Shown here one piece after another: positions 39,019 through 49,420 of a stretch of DNA of 64,000 bases. Made by a program: the position numbers and the translations under genes. Below the pieces are notes generated by a model, which searched no databases, was not told where the DNA came from, and saw only the letters and a list, made by a program, of their open reading frames with translations. This DNA is from Allosphingosinicella sp. (lineage in GTDB: Bacteria; Pseudomonadota; Alphaproteobacteria; Sphingomonadales; Sphingomonadaceae). The DNA lies in contig JAUJOJ010000011.1 of NCBI GenBank assembly GCA_030447665.1, forward strand, positions 31,694-95,693, written 5' to 3'. The first letter of the stretch is position 1. Every line of letters begins with the position of its first letter.

Positions 39019-41013
39019 ATGTTCAAGAAGATCCTGATCGCCAATCGCGGCGAGATTGCCTGCCGCGTCATTCGAACTGCGCGGAAGATGGGCATCGCTA
39101 CCGTCGCGGTCTATTCGGACGCCGACGCGCGCGCGCCGCACGTTCGGATGGCGGACGAGGCGGTGCGGCTCGGGCCGCCGCCGGCAAGCGAAAGCTATTT
39201 GAACGCGGATCTGATCCTGCTCGCCTGCAAGGAAACCGGCGCGGAGGCGGTCCACCCGGGCTACGGTTTCCTCTCCGAGCGCGAGAGCTTCGCGCGGATG
39301 CTCGCCGACAACGACATCGCCTTTATCGGGCCGCCGCCGAACGCGATCGCCGCGATGGGCGACAAGATCGAATCCAAGAAGCTCGCCAAGGCCGCCGGCG
39401 TGAACGTCGTGCCCGGCTTCCTCGGCGATATCGCCACCACCGAGGATGCGGTGCGGATCGCCTCCGACGTCGGCTATCCGATCATGATGAAAGCATCGGC
39501 CGGCGGCGGCGGCAGGGGATGCGGCTCGCCTGGTCCGAACGGGACGTGCGCGAGGGCTTCGAGGCGACCAAGCGCGAAGGGCTGGCAAGCTTCGGCGACG
39601 ACCGCGTGTTCATCGAGAAATTCATCAGATCGCCTCGCCACATCGAGATCCAGGTGCTGGGCGACCGGCACGGCAACATCGTCTATCTCGGCGAGCGCGA
39701 ATGTTCGGTGCAGCGCCGCCACCAGAGGTGGTGGAGGAAGCTCCCTCGCCCTTCGTCACGCCGGCAATGCGAAAGGCGATGGGCGAGCAGGCGGTCGCGC
39801 TTTCGCGCGCGGTCGGCTATTATTCGGCGGGCACGGTTGAGCTCATCGTGTCGGGCGCCGATCCGACCGGCGAGAGCTTCTACTTTCTCGAAATGAACAC
39901 CCGGCTCCAGGTGGAGCATCCCGTCACCGAGCAGGTGACCGGGCTCGACCTGGTCGAACAGATGATCCGCGTGGCGGCGGGCGAGAAGCTCGCTTTCGGA
40001 CAGGACGGCGTGAAGCTCAGCGGCTGGTCGATCGAGAATCGCGTCTATGCCGAAGATCCCTATCGCGGTTTCCTCCCCTCCACCGGCCGTCTCGTCCGCT
40101 ATCAGCCGCCGCGCGAAGGAGGGTGTTCGGGTCGACGACGGCGTGTTCGAGGGCGGCGAGGTGTCGATGTTCTACGATCCGATGATCGCCAAGCTCATCA
40201 CCTATGGCGACAGCCGGGAGCAGGCGATCGACCGCCAGATCGAGGCGCTCGACCGCTTCGTCATCGACGGCATCGGGCACAATGTGGATTTCCTCTCCGC
40301 GCTGATGCAGCATCCGCGCTTCCGGGCGGGCGAGCTCACCACCGGCTTCATCGCCGAGGAATATCCGGAGGGCTTCCAAGGCGCGCCGGCGGACGAACGG
40401 CTGGTTGAGGATCTTGCAACGATCGCCGCGCTCATTGCGATGGAAACGGAGCGGCGCGCCTGCTCGGTCAGCGGCCAATTGGGCTCAGCCATATTCCCGC
40501 CGCCGGAGCGCAGCGTTGGCATCGCCGGGCGCACGCACCATCTTCAGTTCGACGGCTTCGAGGGCGGCTATCTCGCTTATGTGGACGGAGGAGAAGGCCG
40601 CGAGCTGATCGGCCGCTGGCAGCCGGGGCCAGAGCCTGTTCAAGGGAACGATCGACGGCCGCAGCCGCACGGTGCAGATCGCCCGGCGCGGCCGGCAATG
40701 GCGCCTGACCGCGCGCGGCGCCTCGCACATCGCGGACGTGCTCCCCGTCCACGTCGCGCAGCTCAGCCGCTACATGATCGAGAAGGTCCCACCCGATCTT
40801 TCCAAATTCCTCCTCTGCCCGATGCCCGGCCTGCTCACCGCCTTGAATGTCGCGGAGGGCGACAAGGTCGAAGCCCGCCAGCCGCTCGCCGTGGTCGAAG
40901 CCATGAAGATGGAGAATATCCTCCGCGCCGAGAAATCCGGCACGGTCGCCAACGTGCAGGCCAAGCCGGGCGACAGCCTTGCCGTCGACGCCGTGATCCT
41001 CGAGTTCGAGTAA
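39019..41013 (+). CDS. pccA: Propionyl-CoA carboxylase alpha subunit (four frameshifts)
   Basis: The biotin carboxylase plus biotin-carrier subunit of propionyl-CoA carboxylase. [20 protein letters not shown], the ATP-grasp domain ([10 protein letters not shown] then [32 protein letters not shown]), the BT domain and the C-terminal biotinyl domain with VVEAMKMEN (biotin Lys, about 30 residues from the end). Frame breaks near 39517, 39727 (HQ-K-VVEEAP, one A lost), 40118 and 40633 split the gene into five pieces. About 665 residues when repaired. Confidence 0.95.
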
Positions 41014-41052
41014 GCCTCCTCCCTTGGGGGTGGAGGGCGCTATGTCTGCCCG

Positions 41053-42369
41053 ATGATCCGCGCCCTCTCTTCGCAGTCCAGCTACACGGCAGGGATCGCC
41101 TTCATCTTCGTCACGGCCTTCCTGGACGTGATGGCGATGGGGATCGTGATGCCGGTTCTGCCCGCATTGATCGCGGAATTCACCGGGTCGGAGGGCGAAA
41201 CCGGCATCTATAACGGCCTGTTCGTCGCGATTTGGGCGGGAATGCAGTTCGCCTTCTCGCCGCTCATCGGGTCGCTTTCGGACCGCTACGGGCGGCGACC
41301 GGTCGTCCTCATCTCCGCTGCGGGCCTGGCGCTCGATTTCGTGCTGATGGCCGTGGCGCCCAATCTTTGGTGGCTGGCGGTGGGGCGGATGCTCGGCGGC
41401 ATCACGTCCTCGAGCTTCACGACCGCCTTTGCTTATATGGCCGACGTCACGGCGCCCGAGCAGCGCTCCCGGGCCTATGGGCTGATCGGCGCCGCTTTCA
41501 GCGGCGGCTTCGTTGCAGGGCCGGTGATGGGCGGCATCCTCGCCGAGTTCGGCCCGCGCGCGCCTTTCTGGGCCGCGGCGGGCTTCAGCGGCCTCGCCTT
41601 CCTCTACGGTCTCGCAATCCTGCCGGAATCGCTGCGGCCGGAACATCGCATGTGCTTCTCCTGGTCGCGCGCGAATCCGCTCGGCGCCCTCAAGCTCCTG
41701 CGCTCGCACCCCGAGCTGACCGGCCTCTCCGTCGTCAACTTCCTTCTCTATGTCGCCCACCACGTCTTCTCGACCGTGTTCGTCCTCTACGCCGGCCATC
41801 GCTACGGCTGGGACGCGTGGCTGATCGGCCTCGCGCTGGCGCTCTGGGGCGTGCTCGACATCATCGTCCAGGCGCTGCTTGTCGGGCCGGTAGTGAAGCG
41901 GATCGGCGACCGCGGCACCATGGTGTTCGGCCTCGCGGCCGGCGCGGCCGGCCTCGCGATCCTCGGTCTCGCGCCAAGCGGGTCGCTGTTCGTCCTGGGG
42001 ATCTTCGTCAGCGCCCTGTGGGGGCTCGCCATGCCGACCTTGCTGTCGCTGATGACCCGGCGCGTCTCGGAATCGGAGCAGGGCCAGCTCCAGGGCGCCA
42101 ATATGAGCGTCGCCAGCATCGCAGGAGTGGCATCGCCGCTCTTCTTCGGCTTCGTCTACGCGGCTTCGGTCGGCGAACGGCCGGTGCTGCCGCATCCCGG
42201 CGCCGCCTTCCTGATCGCAGCCGCCATCCTGCTCGCGAGCGCCCTGCTCGGGCTTCGGCTGTCGAAGCGGCACGGCACCACGGGAGCAGGGCGCAGCGTA
42301 TCGACATTCAGCTGTGCTCGCCTGCGCCCTGCTCAGCGGGAGGGTTGGGTGAGGGTGTCGGCTGTCTGA
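41053..42369 (+). CDS. MFS transporter, TetA/TCR-type
   Basis: A 438-residue major-facilitator drug-type exporter with 12 membrane helices. Motif A-like SLSDRYGRRPVVLIS lies between helices 2 and 3 (about residues 75-89) and a proton-relay-like GRMLGGITSS near 115. The N-terminus MIRALSSQSSYTAGIAFIFV, with FLDVMAMGIVMPVLP, resembles TetA(class C) and multidrug MFS members. From about residue 415 the sequence is encoded by a MITE-like element (42298-42450), so the native C-terminus is lost or replaced. Substrate unknown. Confidence 0.88.
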   Translation: MIRALSSQSSYTAGIAFIFVTAFLDVMAMGIVMPVLPALIAEFTGSEGETGIYNGLFVAIWAGMQFAFSPLIGSLSDRYGRRPVVLISAAGLALDFVLMAVAPNLWWLAVGRMLGGITSSSFTTAFAYMADVTAPEQRSRAYGLIGAAFSGGFVAGPVMGGILAEFGPRAPFWAAAGFSGLAFLYGLAILPESLRPEHRMCFSWSRANPLGALKLLRSHPELTGLSVVNFLLYVAHHVFSTVFVLYAGHRYGWDAWLIGLALALWGVLDIIVQALLVGPVVKRIGDRGTMVFGLAAGAAGLAILGLAPSGSLFVLGIFVSALWGLAMPTLLSLMTRRVSESEQGQLQGANMSVASIAGVASPLFFGFVYAASVGERPVLPHPGAAFLIAAAILLASALLGLRLSKRHGTTGAGRSVSTFSCARLRPAQREGWVRVSAV

Positions 42370-42450
42370 GATTATTCTCCGATCATCGAGCCCCCTCACC
42401 CCAACCCTCTCCCCGCCGGGGAGAGGGAGCGGAGACCTGAATGTCGATAC
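42298..42450. repeat. MITE-like element with 14-bp terminal inverted repeats (family G)
   Basis: The ends GTATCGACATTCAG and CTGAATGTCGATAC are perfect inverted copies. Internally GGGAGGGTTGGGTGAGGGTG pairs with CCCCTCACCCCAACCCTC. The stop codon of the MFS gene (42367-42369) lies inside it. Nothing resembling a transposase is present. Confidence 0.75.
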
Positions 42451-42498
42451 AGCCTAGGCCTGCGGAACGGAAGCACTCAGCGCTTACACATCCACCGG

Positions 42499-43790
42499 TC
42501 AGGCCTCGGCGCGATACCAGTCCCGCCCCAGCCGCCGGGCAGCGAGAAAGTAGAGCGCCGAGCTCAAGAGGTAGAAGCCGAGCGTGTAAAGGATCGAGTA
42601 GCGGAGCGAATCCTGCCCGTAAGCGGCGGTCATCTGGTCCGACATGCGCCCGACGAACCAGGTGCCGAAGCCAATGCCGATCAGGTTGTTGATGAACAGG
42701 AAGCCCGCAGAGGCAGTCGCCCTCATGTTCGGCGGCACGATATGCTGCACGGCTGCAATGATCGGCCCCAACCAGGCAAGGCCGAGCATCTGCGGGATTA
42801 GGAACAGGAACCAGGCCAACTCGCGCGAGGGTGCAAAGAGGCCGGCCGCATAAGCGGGCGCCGCGAGCAGGAAGCAGATCGCAGGGATCAGGGCATAGGC
42901 GCCGGGATTGGCCTTGCCGACCCGGTCACCCAGCCAGCCGCCGAGCCAGGTGCCGGCGACGCCGCCAATCAGCACGATCGAGCCGTAAAATAAGCTCACC
43001 TCGCCGAGCTCCAGACCGAAGCTGCGCGCGAAAAAGGAGGGGAGCCAAAAGATAAGCCCATAGCCGAGGATCGAACCGGAAGCTGCGCCGAACGAGAGGA
43101 GCCAGAAGCTCGGCTTCGCGGCCAGTGTGCGAGCGACGGTTAAAAGGGAGGCGCCACATCTCCAGCGCCTGCCCCGCTGTCGAAGCCGCCCCGGACGGGA
43201 TCTCGAAGCCCGAACTTCACCAGAGCGGCGACCGGAAGCCCTGCCAGGCCGACGATGATGAAGGCCGAGCGCCAGTCCACATGCGTCGCGATCCAGCCGC
43301 CGAAGAAGATGCCCAGCGCAGAGCCCACCGGGATCCCAAAGGAGAAGATCGCGAGCGCCCGCGCCCGCCGCTCGGGCGGAAAATAGTCCGAAATCAGCGA
43401 GTAGGATGGCGCAACGCCGCCCGCCTCGCCAATTCCAACTCCCATCCGGGAAAGGAACAGCTGCCAGAAATTTTGCGCAAGCCCGCAAAGAGCGGTGAAG
43501 GCGCTCCAAACGGCCACCGACACGCCGATGATCGTCACGCGGCTCTTGCGGTCGGCGAGCCAGGCGATCGGAATGCCGAGCCCCGTATAGAAGAGCGCAA
43601 AGGCAAGGCCGCCCATCAGCCCGAGTTGGCTGTCGCTTAGCTGGAGATCGCTTTTGATCGGCACCGCGAGGATGCCGATGATCTGCCGGTCGATGAAGTT
43701 GAAGATATAGGCGAGGAGCAGCACGGCGAGCACCTTGCCGCCGCCCGTGGACCCTGCGGCCGCCGCACCCCCAGTCATGCTCCTCGCCAT
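42499..43790 (-). CDS. MFS transporter, spinster-like (one frameshift)
   Basis: A 12-helix major-facilitator transporter of the Spinster/sphingolipid-type group common in sphingomonad catabolic loci. Start MARSMTGGAAAAGSTGGGKV with AAGGAG upstream; FIDRQIIGILAVPIKSDLQL, LADRKSRVTIIGVSVA and RMGVGIGEAGGVAPSYSLIS are typical. Frame is lost near 43140 in the central loop. The second half resumes with SFWLLSFGAASGSILGYG and ends RRLGRDWYRAEA. It faces the TonB receptor gene in the same direction. Confidence 0.88.
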
Positions 43791-43805
43791 AAATCTCCTT
43801 AATAT

Positions 43806-43851
43806 GGTTTCAGGCTGAGCCAGCCCGAACGTGGATCTCGGTCTCGGCTAG
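43806..43851. repeat. Family C repeat (degenerate)
   Basis: GGTTTCAGGCTGAGCCAGCC, then GATCTCGGTCT. Related to the copies at 3940, 19469 and 56356. It overlaps the 3' end of the TonB receptor gene, whose stop (43848-43850) lies in its right arm. Confidence 0.55.
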
Positions 43852-46262
43852 AAGTTAAGCCCGAGACTCACGAACACCTGACGCGGATTGCCGTAAAAGG
43901 CGGTCAGGGTTCCTTCGCGGCCGAGGGTCGGAACGACGTTCCCGGCTGCGTTCCTGATCAGCGCGCCCGTCACCGGATCGGCGGCAAGGAAGGTATAGCC
44001 GGACGTCTTATATTCCTTGTCGGTCAGGTTCTTGCCGTGAAGGCCGACGCTCCACCGGTCGTCTTCCGAACGATAGACGATGCTGGCGTCCAGCAGAGCA
44101 TAGCCGGGCTGGTCGAGGAACGGGTTCGGGATCTCAAACTGCGTGGTCCTGCTGCGATACGACAGGGTCGTGTTGAAGTTGAGCCTGCCCGGTCCGACCG
44201 GGGTTTCGTAGCCGACCGTTCCGCTCGCAGTCCATTCCGGCGTATTCTGGACCTTGCGGAACTCCGCCACATCGACCGGCATGCCTTGGCCCGGCCGCCC
44301 GGGCACGGGCACGTTAGCGATGAATTCCCGATATTCGGCGTCGATATAGCCGAGCGACCCCGCCAGCGTCAGGACGTCGCCGGCCATGGCGAAGTCGGTC
44401 AACAGCCTGCTGCTCGCTTCCACTTCAACCCCCTGGAAGCGCGCCTTGCCTGCATTGGTGGTGACGCCGCAGAAGGTCGCCACGCCGCCGACCACGCAGC
44501 CCGACGATCCTGGAATCTGGACGTCCTTATAATCGGCGCGGAAGGCAGCGACGGCGAGGTTCAAGCGGCGATCGAACAGCGAGCCCTTGTAGCCGATCTC
44601 GTAGCTGTCGACCGTCTCGGGCTCGAAGCCGATGAACGCGGCGACTTCGTTGTTCTCGCGGATGCCGTTGCGATTGAGGTCGGGGGCGTTGACGCCGACG
44701 CCCCGCGGGTCGAAGCCGCCGCCTTTGAAGCCCTTCGAATAGCTGGCGTAGATATTCTGGTTCGGGGCCGGCTTGAAGCTCACCGAAGCGCGGGGCGTGA
44801 ATTCCTTGAAGGTGCGCTTGCCGTTGAAGTTGGTGCTCGGCGCCCCGAGCCGCGTTCCTGCCCCGCCGAACAGCGTCGCTCCTCCGCCAAGATGATTCTG
44901 GCGCAAGATGCTCGCCTGACGCTGGTCCGAGGTATAGCGGCCGCCCACCGAGACGCTGAACTGCTCGGTGATGTCGTACGTGAAATCGCCAAAGACGGCG
45001 AAGGTTTCCGTCTCCACATTGGCGTCGGTGAAGGCGGCAAAGCCGGGGATGAGGGTGAACAGCCGAACGTCGAAGGCGGTGCGCGCGCGGGCATCGAGGA
45101 AATAGCCGCCGATGAGCCCGTTGAGCTGGTCGCTTTCATACAGGATCTGCAGTTCCTGGCTCAGCTGCCTGTTGTCGTAGATGGCGGGCACGTCGAGGTC
45201 GACCGCCGGCAGCGCGTCGAAATCGATCGGGCTTGCGCTATAGTCCTTGCGCCAGGCCGTGATGCTGCGGAGCGTGAAAAGATCGGACAGCTCGACATCG
45301 CCGAACAGCTGGATGCCGTACGATTCCACGTCCTGCTCAGGGTCCCTCAAGCCTCCGCGCGTGTCGAACACGTCGTCCAGCACCGGCGCACCCGAAGCAA
45401 AGCTGCGGATCAACCGGTGCCCGCCGCGGGCATTGCTCTGGTCCTTGGTATAATCGGCGGAGAGCCGGAAGAAGATGTTGCTCTCGTTGTTGACCTCGGC
45501 CGAGAGGCGCCCGGCCCAGATGTCGCGGTTGTAATTCTCCTCGCCCGTGGTGAGATTGTCGCCGAAGCCGCCGCGGGAGAGCCGCGCGACCGAGCCGCCG
45601 AAGCGGAGGATGCCTGCGCCCACCGGAGTGCTCGCCGTCACGATCCCGTCCGCTTGCTCATAAGTTCCGAAATTGGCGCGCAGGCGCAGCATCGGCCGAT
45701 CTTCGATCCTGCGCGTCACATATTTGACGGCGCCGCCGATGGTGTTGCGGCCGTAGAGCGTACCCTGGGGTCCGCGCAGGATCTCGATCCGCTCGACGTC
45801 GTAGATGTCGAGCACGGCCGCCTGCGGTCGGTTCAGGAAGACATCGTCGAGATAGATGCCGACGCCCTGCTCAAAACCGGCAACCGGATCCTGCTGTCCC
45901 ACCCCGCGGATGAAAGCGGAAAGTGTCGAATTGGTGCCGCGCGTTGCCTCCAGCGTCACGTTCGGCGTGGTGTCGGCAATGTCCGTGATGTCGAGCGCGC
46001 CCTGCGTCTCGAGCGCTTCGCCCGAATAAGCGGTGACGGCGATCGGCACGTCGACCAGGCTTTCCGCGCGGCGGCGGGCGGTAACAACGATCTCGCCTGG
46101 CCCTTCGCTCACCTCGCCGCCCGTGATGGAGTCCTGGTTCGCGGCCTCGTTCGCCTGTTGCGCCTGCTGCTCGTCGGTCTGGGCCAAAGCGGGAGCGGCT
46201 GCGGCCAGCGCGATCAGCGCGGTGCCGACCCTGAGGGCGGTGGAAAATTGTTTGCGGGCCAT
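43848..46262 (-). CDS. TonB-dependent outer membrane receptor
   Basis: A TonB-dependent receptor of about 804 residues. Sec signal peptide (MARKQFSTALRVGTALIALA, cleavage at APALAQ), TonB-box region followed by GEIVVTARRRAESLVDVPIA, plug domain with RGVGQQDPVAGFEQGVGIYL and VERIEILRGPQGTLYGRNTI, then a 22-strand barrel ending in an aromatic residue (VFVSLGLNF). GGAGAG lies about 9 bases before the chosen ATG at 46262. This subfamily typically imports hydrophobic or plant-derived substrates rather than siderophores (family knowledge); the ligand here is unknown. Confidence 0.95.
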   Translation of the reverse strand: MARKQFSTALRVGTALIALAAAAPALAQTDEQQAQQANEAANQDSITGGEVSEGPGEIVVTARRRAESLVDVPIAVTAYSGEALETQGALDITDIADTTPNVTLEATRGTNSTLSAFIRGVGQQDPVAGFEQGVGIYLDDVFLNRPQAAVLDIYDVERIEILRGPQGTLYGRNTIGGAVKYVTRRIEDRPMLRLRANFGTYEQADGIVTASTPVGAGILRFGGSVARLSRGGFGDNLTTGEENYNRDIWAGRLSAEVNNESNIFFRLSADYTKDQSNARGGHRLIRSFASGAPVLDDVFDTRGGLRDPEQDVESYGIQLFGDVELSDLFTLRSITAWRKDYSASPIDFDALPAVDLDVPAIYDNRQLSQELQILYESDQLNGLIGGYFLDARARTAFDVRLFTLIPGFAAFTDANVETETFAVFGDFTYDITEQFSVSVGGRYTSDQRQASILRQNHLGGGATLFGGAGTRLGAPSTNFNGKRTFKEFTPRASVSFKPAPNQNIYASYSKGFKGGGFDPRGVGVNAPDLNRNGIRENNEVAAFIGFEPETVDSYEIGYKGSLFDRRLNLAVAAFRADYKDVQIPGSSGCVVGGVATFCGVTTNAGKARFQGVEVEASSRLLTDFAMAGDVLTLAGSLGYIDAEYREFIANVPVPGRPGQGMPVDVAEFRKVQNTPEWTASGTVGYETPVGPGRLNFNTTLSYRSRTTQFEIPNPFLDQPGYALLDASIVYRSEDDRWSVGLHGKNLTDKEYKTSGYTFLAADPVTGALIRNAAGNVVPTLGREGTLTAFYGNPRQVFVSLGLNF

Positions 46263-46279
46263 GACGTCTTCTCTCCTCA

Positions 46280-47116
46280 TCAAGCTGTAGCGTGGGCTTC
46301 GCGGGTTTGGGGCAGGCCTGCCGCGAACTCCCGGATCAGGCGGTTGAAAAGCTCGGGCTCCTCCATGTGCGGCGCATGGCCGGAGCGCTCGAAGCGAACG
46401 GCGCGGGCATTGGGGAGCGTCCGCGCGAGGTGATCGGCGGTCTCCGGCCCGTAAAGCTGACTGTGGGCCCCGTGGATCACCAATGTCGGCTGGTCGATGC
46501 GGGGGAGGTCGGCCCTGAAATCCTGGTCGACGAGCGAGGACCAGATCGAGCCGATCGCGGCCGGATCGTTGCGGGCGAATTCGAAGCTCGCCCAGTCCGC
46601 CGTCTCACGCTTCCCATCGGCGACGGGCGGGGCGAAGATCGCTTGGCCCGCATTGACGGCAAAGGCGGAAAAATCGTGCCTGATGGCGGCGCTGCGGAAG
46701 TCGCACACCTCTCTGGTGAGGCCGAGATCCCAGCCGTCCTCGTTGAGGACGCAGGGCGTCATGTCGACGATCACGGCGGCGGCGAAGCGGCTTGCCTCGG
46801 GCCCCGTTAGGATATGCCAGAGCACTGCGGCGCCAAGCGACCAGCCCACTCCGATCGCATCCCCAATTTCGAGCGCTTTCACCAGCGCCGCCACATCCTT
46901 GGCAAGCTGCTCCACCGTTGCCGTCTCGCCGCCCTCGGAGGAGCCGCCATGACCGCGCAGGTCGATCCGGACGAGGCGGAAGTCGCCGGCAAGCGCGCGC
47001 TGGTGCTCGAAGAATCCGGCATGGGCCATCAGCCCATGCAGCAGCACCAGCGGCCGCCCGCTCCCTTCATCTTCGTACGCGATCCGCGCCCCGTCCGATG
47101 CGGTGAAATGCTGCAA
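46280..47116 (-). CDS. Alpha/beta hydrolase
   Basis: A 278-residue alpha/beta-fold hydrolase. Oxyanion region VLLHGLMAH (about residues 24-32), nucleophile elbow GVGWSLGAAV with Ser near 94, acid Asp probably in the IDQPTLVIHG region (about 210) and His in RSGHAPHMEEPE (about 250). Resembles lactone/ester hydrolases of catabolic loci. Its stop is 18 bases upstream of the TonB receptor start, so the two are probably one transcript. The upstream gap holds a 13-bp palindrome. Confidence 0.9.
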   Translation of the reverse strand: MQHFTASDGARIAYEDEGSGRPLVLLHGLMAHAGFFEHQRALAGDFRLVRIDLRGHGGSSEGGETATVEQLAKDVAALVKALEIGDAIGVGWSLGAAVLWHILTGPEASRFAAAVIVDMTPCVLNEDGWDLGLTREVCDFRSAAIRHDFSAFAVNAGQAIFAPPVADGKRETADWASFEFARNDPAAIGSIWSSLVDQDFRADLPRIDQPTLVIHGAHSQLYGPETADHLARTLPNARAVRFERSGHAPHMEEPELFNRLIREFAAGLPQTREAHATA

Positions 47117-47172
47117 GATACCCCCTCCGGCGCCGCTTTTCGGAGCTGCTGCCGGCGGTCTAACTCAACTTG

Positions 47173-47206
47173 AGATGAAAGTTGAGTCAATGTTCAACTT
47201 TCATCT
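47173..47206. promoter_or_regulatory. Perfect 13-bp inverted repeat between hydrolase and tetR (putative TetR operator)
   Basis: AGATGAAAGTTGA-GTCAATGT-TCAACTTTCATCT. CAACTT half-sites recur on either side (47166-47171 and 47245-47250). The site lies in the divergent 160-base gap between the alpha/beta hydrolase and the TetR gene, the usual place for the regulator to act on both promoters. Confidence 0.7.
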
Positions 47207-47276
47207 GCTGCAACACCGCTGCTTGCGCTTGGCCTGAACAGCGTTCAACTTGGGGGCCGAGGGAGGGGTGCCTCAT

Positions 47277-47890
47277 ATGAGCCAGGCCGCCGCATCGGGC
47301 GACAAGATTCCGCGGACCGAACGCGGGCGCAAGACGCTGCGCCGGCTGCTTGAGGCTGCCGCGCTGGAATTTGGCGAGCGCGGCTACCACGATGCGGCGA
47401 TCACCGGCATTACCCAGCGGGCCGGCGTCGCGCTTGGCACCTTCTACACCTATTTCGAAAGCAAGGAGGAACTGTTCCGCGCGCTGGTGCGCGACATGAG
47501 CCAGGCTACTCGCCAGCATGTCGCCGAAGCGGCGCGGGGCGCGCCCGACCGGCTCACCGCCGAGCGGCTCGGGCTCGAAGCGTTCATCGCCTTCGTGCGC
47601 AAGCACCGCGAGCTCTACCGCATCATCGAGGAAGCGCAGTTCGTCGCCGACGACGTCTATCGCGAACATTATCTCACCTTCGCCGAAGGCTATCGCCGCA
47701 ACCTTGCGGCGGCACGGGCGCGGGGGAGATCGCCGAGGGCGATGACGAGCCCCGCGCCTGGGCGATGATCGGCATGAGCGTCTTCCTCGGCATGCGCTAC
47801 GGCATCTGGCAGGAGGACCTTTCACCGGCCGAAGTCGCGGAGGCCGCCATCGACCTGGTCTCGGAAGGCCTGAGGAAGCGGCAAATATGA
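47277..47890 (+). CDS. TetR-family transcriptional regulator (one frameshift)
   Basis: Start MSQAAASGDKIPRTERGRKT with GGAGGGG upstream. The HTH is RLLEAAALEFGERGYHDAAI ... GVALGTFYTYFESKEELFRA (about residues 20-65). Frame is lost near 47726 in a run of five Gs; adding one base continues GEIAEGDDEPRAWAMIGMSV and ends ...LRKRQI at 47890. The ligand-binding part is divergent, as usual. ATGA overlap with the acyl-CoA ligase gene, so the regulator and ligase are co-transcribed. Confidence 0.88.
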
Positions 47891-49420
47891 TCGCGGAGCT
47901 TCCCGACATCACGGCCAAACGGGCGGAGCTTTCCGGGGAACGGGTGGCTCTCGAAGACGCGGCGACGGGGCGGACGCTCACTTATGCGGAGCTCGACCGC
48001 CGCGCCGCTTTGGCCGCATCTTTTCTGGCGTCGCGCGGCATCGGCGATGGCGACCGGGTGGCGATTCTCTGCCGGAATTGCATCCAATTTTTCGAGATCC
48101 TCTTCGGCTGCGCCAAGCTCGGGGCGATTCTCGCGCCGCTCAACTGGCGAATGCCGGCCGCCGAGCTGGACCAGATCCTGGACGATTGCGATCCCAAGCT
48201 CCTTCTTTACGGAGAGGAGGATGCCTGGCGGCGGCGAACCTCCGCCGGCGGCCACCGGCGCTCAGCCTCGGCGACTATGAAGCGGAGCTCGGCACCGCGC
48301 CGCCGCGGATCCTTCGCCGGACCTGGCCGGCCGAGCGGATCTGGTACCTGCTCTACACGTCGGGAACCACGGGCCGGCCGAAGGGCGTCATCTACAATCA
48401 TCGCATGGCGATGGCGAATTACGTCAACATCGGCACTGCGGTGGACATCGCCTCCACCGACACCACCGCCTGCTTTCTTCCGATCTTCCACACCGCCGGC
48501 ATCAACCTTCATGCTTTGCCGACGCTGATGGCCGGCGGCCGGGTGATCGTTCTCGGCAGCGTCGACGCCGAGGCGCTGGTCGATCTGCTGGAGCAGCGCC
48601 GCCTCAGCACCGTCTTCGCGGTGCCCACCGTCTACCAGTCGCTGCTCGATCATCCCCGCTTCGCGGCCGCGCCGCTCGGGGCTGTCCGCCATTGGGGCTG
48701 CGGCGGAGCGCCGCTGCCGGACGCGCTGGTCAACCGCTACCGCGCCCTTGGAGTCCGCGTGTGCAATGGCATGGGAATGACCGAGACCGGCCCCACCGCC
48801 TTTCTCGGCGCGCCGGACGATGCCTGGGAACGGGTCGGCTCCGTGGGCAAGCCGCAGCTCCTGTGCAGCGTCCGCATCGTCGACGAGGCGGGGCGGGACG
48901 TGGCGGATGGAGAGGTGGGCGATCTCCTCTTCGGCGGCCCTGGAGTCACGCCGGGCTACTGGCGGAACGAGGAGGCCACGTGGGAGGCCCTCACCCCGAC
49001 GGCTGGCTGCGCTCCGGCGATCTCGCCCGGCGCGATGCGGACGGCTTCTATTATATCGCGGGTCGGCGGAAGGAGATGTTCATTTCCGGCGGCGAAAATG
49101 TCTATCCGGCCGAAATCGAAAATGTGCTCTGCGCCCACCCCGCCGTTTCCGAAGCGGCCGTGATCGCCGCGGCCGACGGCAGATGGGGCGAGGTCGGCCA
49201 TGCCTACATCCTGCCGATCCCGGGCGTCGCGGCCCTGGACGTCGTCGAACTCGAGGCTTTCTGCCGCGCCCGCCTCGCCGCCTACAAGGTCCCGAAACGG
49301 TTCGAAATGGTCGCGGACTTTCCTCGCACCGCCGCCGGCAAGATCCAGAAGCACCGTCTGTGTCAGCAGGGCCGCTCGATCACCGCTCCGACCGCCGCGA
49401 TCCGCTCGACATCCGCATAG
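47887..49420 (+). CDS. Acyl-CoA synthetase/AMP-dependent ligase (two frameshifts)
   Basis: An ANL-superfamily enzyme that activates a carboxylic acid as its CoA thioester. A-motifs: YTSGTTGRPKGVIYNH (P-loop), GMTETGPTAF (A5) and SGDLARRD with KEMFISGGENVYPAEIE (A8), ending at AAGKIQKHRL (A10 Lys). Frame breaks near 48235 and 48982 split it. The last 20 or so codons overlap the convergent methyltransferase gene, and the true end may be shorter. It closes the transporter/receptor/hydrolase/TetR cluster. Confidence 0.88.

Noticed and set aside
44037-46433. A 798-codon frame antisense to the TonB receptor
   Set aside because: Shadow; the minus-strand gene has signal peptide, plug and barrel features.
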